64,000 nt of DNA from Asanoa ishikariensis. Lineage in GTDB: Bacteria; Actinomycetota; Actinomycetes; Mycobacteriales; Micromonosporaceae. A model generated the notes under the pieces. It was not told the DNA's origin. It saw nothing but the letters and a program-made list of their open reading frames with translations, and searched no databases. Below, one piece after another: positions 26,301-32,414 of the stretch. The stretch covers positions 124,001 to 188,000 of the forward strand of contig NZ_FNQB01000001.1 of NCBI RefSeq assembly GCF_900107455.1, given 5' to 3'. Positions within the stretch are counted from its first letter, which is position 1. Every line of letters begins with the position of its first letter. The translations under genes and the position numbers were made by a program.

Positions 26301-27190
26301 TCGATCTCGTCGTCGTAGCCGCGACCGGTGCGCGAGTCCGAAATGTCCCGTGAGCGCCGTCCACCACTGGACAGTTCGATCTCGTCGTCCCGCAGGCGGC
26401 CGGTCCGAGAGTCGCTGACGTCGCGCGGACGTCGCCCGCCGCTGGAAAGTTCGATGTCGTCGTCCCGGACGCGGCCGGCACGGGAGTCGCTGACGTCGCG
26501 CGGACGTCGCCCGCCACTGGAGAGCTCGATCTCGTCATCACGCCGGCGTCCGGTGCGGGAGTCGCTGGCGTCGAGGCGGCGTCGTCCGCCGCTGGAGAGC
26601 TCGATCTCGTCGTAGTCCCGACCGGTCCGCGAATCCGAAATATCCCGCGAACGCCGGCCACCACTGGACAGTTCGATGTCGTCGTCCCGGACCGGCCGCC
26701 CGGTCCGCGAGTCGCTGACGTCGCGTCGGCGCCGGCCACCGCTGGACAGCTCGACGTCGTCGTCAAAGTCGTCGTCATCGCGACGTCGGCGACGGGCTGC
26801 GGGCTCGTCGTCGCGGCGGGAACCACGGCCACCGCCGGTCGGGACGACGACCATGTCGTCGTCGGACCCGGGCTCGTCTTTCCAGAACTCCTTGGGCAGC
26901 TTCAGCGAGGCGGTGTCCTCGAGCTGCGTGATGGCGGCGAGCTCGCTGCCCGACGCACCCAGCGGATCCCACTGGGACACAGCGTCAGGAGTGGCCTCAG
27001 CAGCCGTAGGCCGGTTGCCCCGTCGGCCACCGGTGCGGCGCGGGCGGTCTTCGGATCGGGGCGAGCGAGACCTCGGCGACGTCGCCGAGGGTTCGTCACC
27101 GCGCGCCCAATCCCGATAGTCCACGGCCGGAGCGTGACCTTCCTGTATCGGATCGCAATCGTCCGTCACGGCAACACGCACAGATCTCAA
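23333..27190 (-). CDS. Giant Arg/Asp/Ser/Gly repeat protein with C-terminal membrane helices
   Basis: Up to 1285 residues with no family I can name. Layout: a ~140-residue acidic/basic N terminus; twelve near-identical 24-25-residue repeats of the form xIELSSGGRRxRDxSDSRxGRxRDD; a long region of looser Arg/Asp/Ser/Thr repeats; a second ~17-residue repeat block (EPDxIEPVGRARRARTD); then Gly/Asp/Arg-rich sequence. Only the last ~130 residues are hydrophobic, with three helices (AAVLYAAAWYAVPVLAFGIWL, IALGISLIAAVLLRWL, VGLAAAVVGGGLATVF). The bulk is therefore a highly charged disordered tail on a small membrane anchor. It converges on rplI and is divergent from dnaB. The start is uncertain (TTG 27190 or GTG 27181, both with weak ribosome sites). 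Confidence 0.7.
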   Translation of the reverse strand: MRSVRVAVTDDCDPIQEGHAPAVDYRDWARGDEPSATSPRSRSPRSEDRPRRTGGRRGNRPTAAEATPDAVSQWDPLGASGSELAAITQLEDTASLKLPKEFWKDEPGSDDDMVVVPTGGGRGSRRDDEPAARRRRRDDDDFDDDVELSSGGRRRRDVSDSRTGRPVRDDDIELSSGGRRSRDISDSRTGRDYDEIELSSGGRRRLDASDSRTGRRRDDEIELSSGGRRPRDVSDSRAGRVRDDDIELSSGGRRPRDVSDSRTGRLRDDEIELSSGGRRSRDISDSRTGRGYDDEIELSSGGRRQRDVSDSRVARRRDDEIELSSGGRRQRDVSDSRAGRVRDDEIELSSGGRRQRDAGDSRAGRVRPDDIELSSGGRRSRDISDSRTGRGYDDEIELSSGGRRQRDASDSYTGRVRADDIELTSGGRRRRDDISDSRTGLELPSGGRRRVDDAAAEPPVSRGRRRRDEADPEPGVGRRSWQDEVTDTALPSIGYSTGAIETGSRRARRDEAADSEPVSRARRRRGAADATGAPSWQTEQTDTELPGIARQTDTGSIQVPLRGRRNRHSDDADPADQPSQSWHSEPTGRSRRSRHDGDGDSTGSSGWSAGSTGTGYLDATDTSTTGRRSRAEDEPARGRRSRRDDHPAALDSAGRNGRHGDADPISQTGHGSWSEGLDDAARRRSRHAETDPIEPVSRSRRARTDEPDPIEPVSRGRRARTAEPDPTEPIGRARRARTDEPDAIEPVGRARRARTDEPDAIESAGRTRRGRTDETGSIEPVGRARLGRTDEPGVDVPAARGRTDERAPSAPARDWRDEAGGTRGGRRGGDSGQVDPAARGWRDEAASADVPTQRRRGRNDEPDVPGRRSRGEEPDLPGRRSRDDDPGDQSGRGRGGRRSAPEAPGPPGQGGDRGTWAGEPDSDRWRHPDMTGEWSRRAMAPIEPGPDRGDDRRGPGPDDRPDRDGAPRGRRAATGDGGADTGSWRTDERGRRGDSGHRPGSTRDDAHDTGSWERMTDTGQYDSTTSTGEWDRLVGSIEDEEAEEKFEAFWSGHRLAGDDPRWVETPATAPRSPAVGLPEPRRPEPDDYDDGDGPRRGRPGADAGRPDTLARAAMPPVDATDPGWGAPARSTARRESAPARSAPAPQRQQYPPQRRSMGWQQEEFEQLDPDNGGFMAAVLYAAAWYAVPVLAFGIWLMTLPAVAIDDCVSDITGGGCESPRAQALEGLLSGVPQFGIALGISLIAAVLLRWLGHSWRAGSVGLAAAVVGGGLATVFNSIFTGQPLG
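24790..25150 (-). repeat. ~51-bp tandem repeat block encoding EPDxIEPVGRARRARTD
   Basis: About seven imperfect 17-codon units lie within the giant repeat protein. Each carries an acidic half (DEPDAIE) and a basic half (RARRART), so charge alternates along the chain. Confidence 0.75.
25860..26765 (-). repeat. ~75-bp tandem repeat array, 12 copies, in the giant repeat protein
   Basis: Twelve units of 24-25 codons share IELSSGGRR at the start and SDSRTGR in the middle. Variation is confined to residue 10 (S/R/P/Q), the D-x-SDSR position and the last five residues. DNA identity between units is high, which indicates recent amplification or gene-conversion-like homogenisation. A thirteenth, degenerate unit (LELPSGGRRR) follows. 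Confidence 0.88.
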
Positions 27191-27539
27191 GTAACGGACG
27201 CGTAGAGATGGTAGTCGACCGAGAGAGTGGTCGCTGGTCCTGGATGCCTCGGATTTCTTTCCTCCACACGTTGGGGATCGAGGATCCGCACGTCAGAGGC
27301 GTGCAGTGGAGCGGTTCACAGTGGTCATACACAGGCTGTGCACAGCCCTTTGCACACCCTCTGGCCTGCTGTCCACAGGTTGTCCAAAGGTTCGTCCACC
27401 AGCCTCTTTGCCCTGTCGCGCCATGGGCTCATATGGTTGCCGTTCGGTTCGCGACGAACCGGCGCGGCATCCCCCGGTCGTGTCGGGGGCAGACCGATCA
27501 TGTTTCGGTTATAGTACAACCGTACGAGAGGGGGCTCCC
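27191..27539. other. Divergent control region upstream of dnaB
   Basis: 349 bases without a gene, between the giant repeat protein and dnaB. Visible elements are DnaA-box-like 9-mers (27369-27388), a 7-3-7 inverted repeat CGGTTCG-CGA-CGAACCG (27445-27461), a CCCCCG / CGGGGG hairpin (27471-27489) and a TATAGT -10-like hexamer at 27510-27515, about 25 nt before the dnaB start. I see no good -35 for it. Confidence 0.55.
27369..27388 (+). promoter_or_regulatory. Pair of DnaA-box-like 9-mers upstream of dnaB
   Basis: CTGTCCACA (27369-27377) and TTGTCCAAA (27380-27388) each match the high-GC actinobacterial DnaA box TTGTCCACA at 8 of 9 positions, in the same orientation and 2 bp apart. A weaker CTGTGCACA lies about 30 bp upstream. 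DnaA control of dnaB is an inference. Confidence 0.45.
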
Positions 27540-28952
27540 GTGTCGATCAGTGACGACGTGCGCGGTGGCCGCCCAGCCGGCCCGCCGCAGCAGGACGCCC
27601 CTCCGCCGCAGCGCGAGGGCGGCGGCTACGACAAGACGCCACCGCAAGATGTCGCGGCCGAGCAGAGCGTGCTCGGCGGCATGCTGCTCTCCAAGGACGC
27701 GATCGCCGACGTCATCGAGATCCTCAAGACCGGCGACTTCTACCGCCCGATCCACGCGACCGTCTTCGACGCGATCCTTGATCTCTACGGCCGCGGTGAG
27801 CCCGCCGACGCGGTGACCGTGTCCGCGGCGCTGGCCGACTCCGGCGACCTGATGCGCATCGGCGGCGCGCCCTACCTCCAGACGCTGATGGCCAGCGTGC
27901 CGACGGCGGCCAACGCCGGCTACTACGCGCGCATCGTCGCCGAGCGCGCGGTGCTGCGCCGGCTGGTCGAGGCCGGCACCCGGATCGTCCAGCTCGGCTA
28001 CGGCTCCGCCTCCGGCGCCGGTCGCGACGTCGACGACGTGGTCGACCTGGCCCAGCAGGCTATCTACGACGTCACCGAGAAGCGGGTCAGCGAAGACTTC
28101 GCGATCCTCGCCGACATGCTGCAGCCGACCCTCGACGAGATCGAGGCCGTCGGCGCGCAGGGCGGCGTGATGACCGGCGTCCCGACCGGCTTCAGCGACC
28201 TCGACCGCCTGCTCAACGGCCTGCACCCCGGGCAGCTCATCATCGTTGCCGGCCGTCCCGGCCTCGGCAAAAGCACGGCCTCAATGGACTTTGCCCGCAA
28301 TGCGGCAATTAGGCATAACTGCGCCAGCGCTATCTTCTCGCTCGAAATGAGCAAGGTCGAGATCGTCATGCGACTGCTCTCGGCCGAGGCGCGAGTGCCG
28401 CTGCACGTGCTCCGCTCCGGGCAGCTCTCCGACGACGACTGGACCAAGCTGGCCCGCCGCATGGGTGAGATCAGCGAGGCCCCGCTGTTCGTCGACGACA
28501 CGCCCAACATGAACCTGATGGAGATCCGGGCCAAGGCCCGGCGGCTCAAGCAGCGCCACGACCTCAAGATGATCGTGGTCGACTACCTCCAGCTCATGAG
28601 CTCGCCCAAGCGCACCGAGAGCCGGCAGCAGGAGGTCGCGGAGCTGTCCCGTGGCCTCAAGCTGCTCGCCAAAGAGGTCGAGTGCCCGGTGATCGCCGTG
28701 TCGCAGCTCAACCGTGGTCCCGAGCAGCGCACCGACAAGCGCCCGCAGCTCTCCGACCTGCGTGAGTCGGGTTCGATCGAGCAGGACGCCGACGTCGTGA
28801 TCCTGCTGCACCGCGACGACTACTACGACAAGGAGTCGCCGCGCGCGGGCGAGGCCGACTTCATCGTGGCCAAGCACCGAAACGGCCCCACCGACACGGT
28901 GACGGTGGCCGCCCAGTTGCACCTGTCGCGCTTTGTCGACATGGCGATCTGA
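27540..28952 (+). CDS. dnaB: Replicative DNA helicase DnaB
   Basis: Hexameric 5'-3' helicase at the replication fork. The N-terminal primase-interaction domain (about 35-140) begins PPQDVAAEQSVLGGMLLS. The RecA-like motor has Walker A GRPGLGKST (238-246), then FSLEMSKVEIVMRLLSAEA, Walker B MIVVDYLQLM, VIAVSQLNRGPEQRTDKRPQLSDLRESG (seen in pieces) and ILLHRDDYYD. The 470 residues are full length and uninterrupted. M. tuberculosis DnaB has an intein; none is present here. The start is GTG with GAGAGGGGG 5 nt upstream; the upstream open frame is not supported. Confidence 0.97.
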   Translation: MSISDDVRGGRPAGPPQQDAPPPQREGGGYDKTPPQDVAAEQSVLGGMLLSKDAIADVIEILKTGDFYRPIHATVFDAILDLYGRGEPADAVTVSAALADSGDLMRIGGAPYLQTLMASVPTAANAGYYARIVAERAVLRRLVEAGTRIVQLGYGSASGAGRDVDDVVDLAQQAIYDVTEKRVSEDFAILADMLQPTLDEIEAVGAQGGVMTGVPTGFSDLDRLLNGLHPGQLIIVAGRPGLGKSTASMDFARNAAIRHNCASAIFSLEMSKVEIVMRLLSAEARVPLHVLRSGQLSDDDWTKLARRMGEISEAPLFVDDTPNMNLMEIRAKARRLKQRHDLKMIVVDYLQLMSSPKRTESRQQEVAELSRGLKLLAKEVECPVIAVSQLNRGPEQRTDKRPQLSDLRESGSIEQDADVVILLHRDDYYDKESPRAGEADFIVAKHRNGPTDTVTVAAQLHLSRFVDMAI

Positions 28953-28977
28953 ACAGCGACACAGGAGACAACACCCG

Positions 28978-29337
28978 ATGGCTGACCGTGTGGTCGAACG
29001 TGCCGGTGTCCTGGTGCTGGTCTGCGATCCCGACGGTGCGCCGGTCGCTGGTCCGCAGGACGCGCTGGATCTGATCGGAGCCAGCTATGGCGCGACGGAT
29101 GTGGTCGCCCTGCCCGTCGCGCGGCTCGACCCGCGGTTCTTCACACTCTCCAACGGCTTGGCCGGCGAGATCATGCAGAAGTTCGTCAACTATCGGGTCC
29201 GGCTGGCGGTGGTCGGCGACGTGTCCGCCCACGTCGCCACCAGCAATGCCTTGCGCGACCTGATCATCGAGTCCAACCGGGGCAAGCAGATCTGGTTCGT
29301 CGACGACCTGGCCGCGCTCGACGCTCGACTCACCTGA
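28978..29337 (+). CDS. DUF4180 protein
   Basis: 119-residue conserved protein of unknown biochemical role. An N-terminal strand-rich part (VLVLVCDPDGAPV) is followed by DLIGASYGATDVVALPVARLDPRFFTLSNGLAGEIMQKFVNYRVRLAVVGD in the DUF4180 pattern (quoted loosely; key pieces DPRFF, LSNGLAGEI, QKFVNYR). It ends in an Asn-Arg-Gly/Trp segment. It starts 25 bp after dnaB with ACAGGAG upstream, so it may ride on the dnaB transcript, and it converges on the next gene with only 3 bp between stop codons. Confidence 0.82.
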   Translation: MADRVVERAGVLVLVCDPDGAPVAGPQDALDLIGASYGATDVVALPVARLDPRFFTLSNGLAGEIMQKFVNYRVRLAVVGDVSAHVATSNALRDLIIESNRGKQIWFVDDLAALDARLT

Positions 29338-29340
29338 AGC

Positions 29341-30024
29341 TCACGACAGCAGCGGGAACCAGCCAGCCGCCTCGCCGAGTGCGACCCGGTCCCGTTGCGT
29401 CAGTGACTTCCGCCCGCTGGCCTTGAGCAGATAATCGGTCGGCGACCAGCTCATCGGCCGGACCACCTCGTCGCTCAGCAGCCCGTCCATCGTGGACACG
29501 GCGACGGCCAGCGCGACGTCCGGCGGTTCCACCGGTGCCGGCAGTTCGACGGACAGGTCGAGATGGTGGACGACCGCCTCGGTCACCAGCGTCGCCACGA
29601 AGTCGGAGACCGCCAGCACATGGCCCTGCGTCGCCACGAACAGCGCCGGGTCCGCCGCGGTCGCGGCCCGCACGGCGGCGGGTGCGGTCTCCGCCCAGAC
29701 CGCCACGATCGTCGACGGCCGGTCGTACGCGCTCGCCGCCCGCCGCGTCTGCCAGGCCTGGTGCCGGCTCACGGCCGGATCGCCACTGCCCGGGCACGCC
29801 GACCAGTAGCTCACGTAGTCCACATCGGACGGCCCAGGAACCGTGCTGGTCAAGGTCACCAGTGCCCGCCGCGCGTCATCGAGCAGGTGGTGCAGCACGT
29901 CGGCGACCACCCAGCCCCGGCATCGGGTGCCGCGCAGCAGGTCGTCGTCGGTCAGCGGCAGCACCGTCGCGGTGACCGCGTCATAGGCCGCGGCAAGGGC
30001 GGCAGCGCCGGCGTGGGCCGTCAT
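29341..30024 (-). CDS. Mycothiol-dependent maleylpyruvate-isomerase-like (DinB-fold) protein
   Basis: 227-residue four-helix-bundle protein of the MDMPI/DinB superfamily. The N-terminal helix pair contains GTRCRGWVVADVLHHLLDD, with the conserved histidine pair of the metal site, and the third ligand is likely in TLVTEAVVHHLDLSVEL. In this family a divalent metal binds three histidines and activates mycothiol, giving thiol transfer or isomerisation; the specific substrate cannot be read from sequence. Actinobacteria carry many paralogues. It converges on the DUF4180 gene and appears monocistronic. Confidence 0.8.
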   Translation of the reverse strand: MTAHAGAAALAAAYDAVTATVLPLTDDDLLRGTRCRGWVVADVLHHLLDDARRALVTLTSTVPGPSDVDYVSYWSACPGSGDPAVSRHQAWQTRRAASAYDRPSTIVAVWAETAPAAVRAATAADPALFVATQGHVLAVSDFVATLVTEAVVHHLDLSVELPAPVEPPDVALAVAVSTMDGLLSDEVVRPMSWSPTDYLLKASGRKSLTQRDRVALGEAAGWFPLLS

Positions 30025-30098
30025 ATCTAGACGATCTCACGCGAAACGGGGGCCGGCAGCCCACAAACGGTCACCGACCCCCGCGCGCGTGCAGTGGC

Positions 30099-30488
30099 TC
30101 AGTCGAACAGCTCGCCCAGGAAGCCCTTCTTGTGGCGCTTGTTGCGGTAGTGGCCGTGATAGCCGTAATGCCCGCCCTGCTGACCGTAGGCCGGCTGCGG
30201 CGGGTAGTGCGCCGGCGGCGGGGGCTGCGGCACGTGGCCCGGCTGTGCGTAAGGCTGGCCGTGTCCGCCCGGCGGCGGGGGCGGCGGCGCGTAACCGCCC
30301 TGAGCCGGCTGGCCCGGTGCGACCGGTGCGCCCTGCTGGCGGTTCCAGTTGGCCTCGGCCTCGAAGAGCTTCTCGAGCTCGCCACGGTCGAGGAAGATCC
30401 CACGGCACTCGCCGCACTGGTCGATGGTTACGCCACTGCGCTCGTAGGTACGCATCTCGCCGCGACACTTCGGACAGGTCATCTGCAT
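30099..30488 (-). CDS. TFIIB-type zinc-ribbon protein
   Basis: 129 residues. The N-terminal zinc ribbon has ligands CPKCRGEM (about 5-8) and QCGECRGIFLDRGELEKL (about 25-28), the zf-TFIIB pattern with its typical FLDRGELE helix. A Pro/Gly/Tyr/Gln-rich tail and a basic end (KRHKKGFLGELFD) follow. It is a small cytoplasmic nucleic-acid- or protein-binding candidate of unknown role. The start is ATG at 30488 (MQMTCPKC), with a second ATG two codons later. It lies 2 bp after the phosphoribosyltransferase stop on the same strand, so the two are co-transcribed. Confidence 0.83.
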   Translation of the reverse strand: MQMTCPKCRGEMRTYERSGVTIDQCGECRGIFLDRGELEKLFEAEANWNRQQGAPVAPGQPAQGGYAPPPPPPGGHGQPYAQPGHVPQPPPPAHYPPQPAYGQQGGHYGYHGHYRNKRHKKGFLGELFD

Positions 30489-30490
30489 CA

Positions 30491-31147
30491 CTAGACGGTA
30501 CCGGGTGGACGCACGTCGGCCGAGTCGAGCGCTGCGGCCACCTCGGCGTCGGTCACTTGGTGGAAGTCGTAGTAGAACTCGCTCACCGCGCCGAACGCCG
30601 CCGGCCGCAACGGACAGACCAGTTCGTCGACGAGCGGACGCAACGCCGTCAGGGCCCGTGGCGAGCCGACCGGAACGGCGAGCACCACCCGCTCGGCGTC
30701 GAGCGCGCGAGCCACTCCGACCGCCGCGCGCGCCGACGCACCGGTCGCCAGGCCGTCGTCGACGAGCACGGCGACGGTGCCGCGTAACACCAGTGGCGGG
30801 CGGCCTCCGCGGTAGACGGCCTCGCGCCGGGCGAGCTCCGCGGACTCGCGATCCAGCACCGCGTCGGCGTCGTGCTGTTCGAGCCGCGCGGCCACGTCCT
30901 CGTTGCGCACCACGACGCCGCCCGGCCCGAGCGCGCCGAACGCGACCTCCGGCGCCCACGGCACGCCCAGCTTGCGGATGACCAGGGCGTCGAGGGTGAG
31001 GCCGAGCCGGTTGGCCACTTCGACGGCGACCGGGATGCCACCGCGCACCAGTCCCAGCACGATCGCGTCGGGCCGCCGGGCATAGCCGGCCAGCGCCTCA
31101 GCGAGCGCCGCGCCGGCCGCTGCCCGGTTCGGGAACGAGCCCTCCAC
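30491..31147 (-). CDS. Phosphoribosyltransferase-family protein
   Basis: Type I PRTase fold. The PRPP-binding loop VAVLVDDGLATGASARAAV (about 145-163) carries the paired acidic residues and TGAS turn. An upstream PPi-loop segment reads GLVRGGIPVAVEVA, and IRKLGVPWAPEVAFGALG is typical of the bacterial stand-alone family often annotated as putative PRTase. Substrate unknown. The GTG at 31147 lies 4 bp after the upstream stop; an ATG at 31210 would add 21 residues overlapping the upstream gene. Part of a leftward operon that begins with the GGDEF-EAL gene. Confidence 0.82.
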   Translation of the reverse strand: MEGSFPNRAAAGAALAEALAGYARRPDAIVLGLVRGGIPVAVEVANRLGLTLDALVIRKLGVPWAPEVAFGALGPGGVVVRNEDVAARLEQHDADAVLDRESAELARREAVYRGGRPPLVLRGTVAVLVDDGLATGASARAAVGVARALDAERVVLAVPVGSPRALTALRPLVDELVCPLRPAAFGAVSEFYYDFHQVTDAEVAAALDSADVRPPGTV

Positions 31148-31151
31148 CCAT

Positions 31152-32414
31152 TCAGGTGTACGCCGTCGCGCGCCCGTCCGTCGTCTCTTCCACCCGATCG
31201 AGCGGCTCATGCGTCGGCGTGCGGGCCGAGGCGGCCAGCGCCGGCGCCCAGGCCAGCAGCGCGACCGGGTACAGCAGATAGCCGAACCGCGTGGCTGGCA
31301 TCAGCAGGATCGCCGCCAGCAGTCCGTACCCACTGATCATCGCTACGGCGGCCGCGGTGCGCGGCGGGCGCCGGATGATCCAGATCGCGATGGCCAACCC
31401 GGCGAGCCCGAGCAGGCCGGCCGCGATTAACCGGCCGCCGGGCAGGCCGGTGGCGATGAGGTGACCGGGGAACGGCGACGCGGCCGGGCTGCTGACCACT
31501 CCGTGCCCGAGCGGGAAGCCGATCACGTTGTCGAACAGCGCGCCCGGGTCGCGCAGCAGCGGCGGCACGACAGCGAGCACGGGCAGCCCGAGCGCGCCGA
31601 GCGCGAACGGACCGAGCCGTCGTCGGGTCAGCGCGTGGATCAACAGCACCACGACGATCGGCAGCGCGAACAGCTTGAGCGCGCCGGCCAGCCCGGCCGC
31701 GACACCGGCCCAGACCCAGCGCTCCCGGGCGCACAGCGCCAGCGCCAGCAGGCACAGTGCGAGCACCGGCAGGTCGTCGCCGCCGGTCGCGGTGGTCAGC
31801 GCGCAGACCGGCAGCACCGTGGTCAACTGCACCGCGCGCAGCACGTGCGGCCCGCGGGTCAACGAGATCGCGAGTGCGAGCGCGGCGGTGGTGGCGAGCA
31901 GGAACCAGATCCGCGCGTCCGTCCACCACGCGTCACCGGCCACCGCGCGCGGCAGACCGAACAACGACATGCCCGGTTGGTACGGGAGGTAGCCGAGCAG
32001 CCGCTCGTCGGCGGGCAGCCGGGCGATGGTGTCGTCCGAGAGGTAGGGCGTCGCGTGGTGCAGCAGCCGGCTGCCGCCGTCCTCGACGACGAGCACCTCT
32101 TCTTGCGCCCGGTCGGTCCGACCGCCGGCCCGCTCGACGCTCTGGATCAACGTCGGCAGCCAGGCGGTGGCGAGCCAGGCGAGACCGGTGATCGCCGCGC
32201 GCAGCCGTGGGTCGCGGTTGCCGGCGAGCCATTGCACCAGGACGGCGACCGCCGCGGCGGCGTACCCGTAGGCCGCGACCGAGCCCCACGCGCGGTGTGG
32301 CAGCAGCGTCGAGGTGGCCGCGGTGACCACGGCGAAGCCGGCGGACAGCGCGTAGAGCCCGAGGTCGAAGGCCAGGCCGCCGGCCGCCCGGTCGAGCCGG
32401 GACCAGGTGATCAC
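31152..32414 (-). CDS. GT-C-type polytopic membrane protein (GT87-like)
   Basis: 420-residue membrane protein with about 10 helices, beginning ITWSRLDRAAGGLAFDLGLYALSAGFAVV. An outer loop carries LLGYLPYQPGMSLFGLPRAV, and mid-protein helices contain GLAGALKLFALPIVVVLLI, the KLFALP-type motif of GT87/DUF2029 enzymes. It probably transfers a sugar from a lipid carrier; donor and acceptor are unknown. Its GTG start overlaps the TGA of the GGDEF-EAL gene (GTGA), so its translation is coupled to that of the c-di-GMP protein. No conventional Shine-Dalgarno is needed or seen. Confidence 0.78.
   Translation of the reverse strand: MITWSRLDRAAGGLAFDLGLYALSAGFAVVTAATSTLLPHRAWGSVAAYGYAAAAVAVLVQWLAGNRDPRLRAAITGLAWLATAWLPTLIQSVERAGGRTDRAQEEVLVVEDGGSRLLHHATPYLSDDTIARLPADERLLGYLPYQPGMSLFGLPRAVAGDAWWTDARIWFLLATTAALALAISLTRGPHVLRAVQLTTVLPVCALTTATGGDDLPVLALCLLALALCARERWVWAGVAAGLAGALKLFALPIVVVLLIHALTRRRLGPFALGALGLPVLAVVPPLLRDPGALFDNVIGFPLGHGVVSSPAASPFPGHLIATGLPGGRLIAAGLLGLAGLAIAIWIIRRPPRTAAAVAMISGYGLLAAILLMPATRFGYLLYPVALLAWAPALAASARTPTHEPLDRVEETTDGRATAYT

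Noticed and set aside
27540-28952. Intein in dnaB
   Set aside because: The helicase motifs run without interruption and the length is that of an intein-free DnaB.
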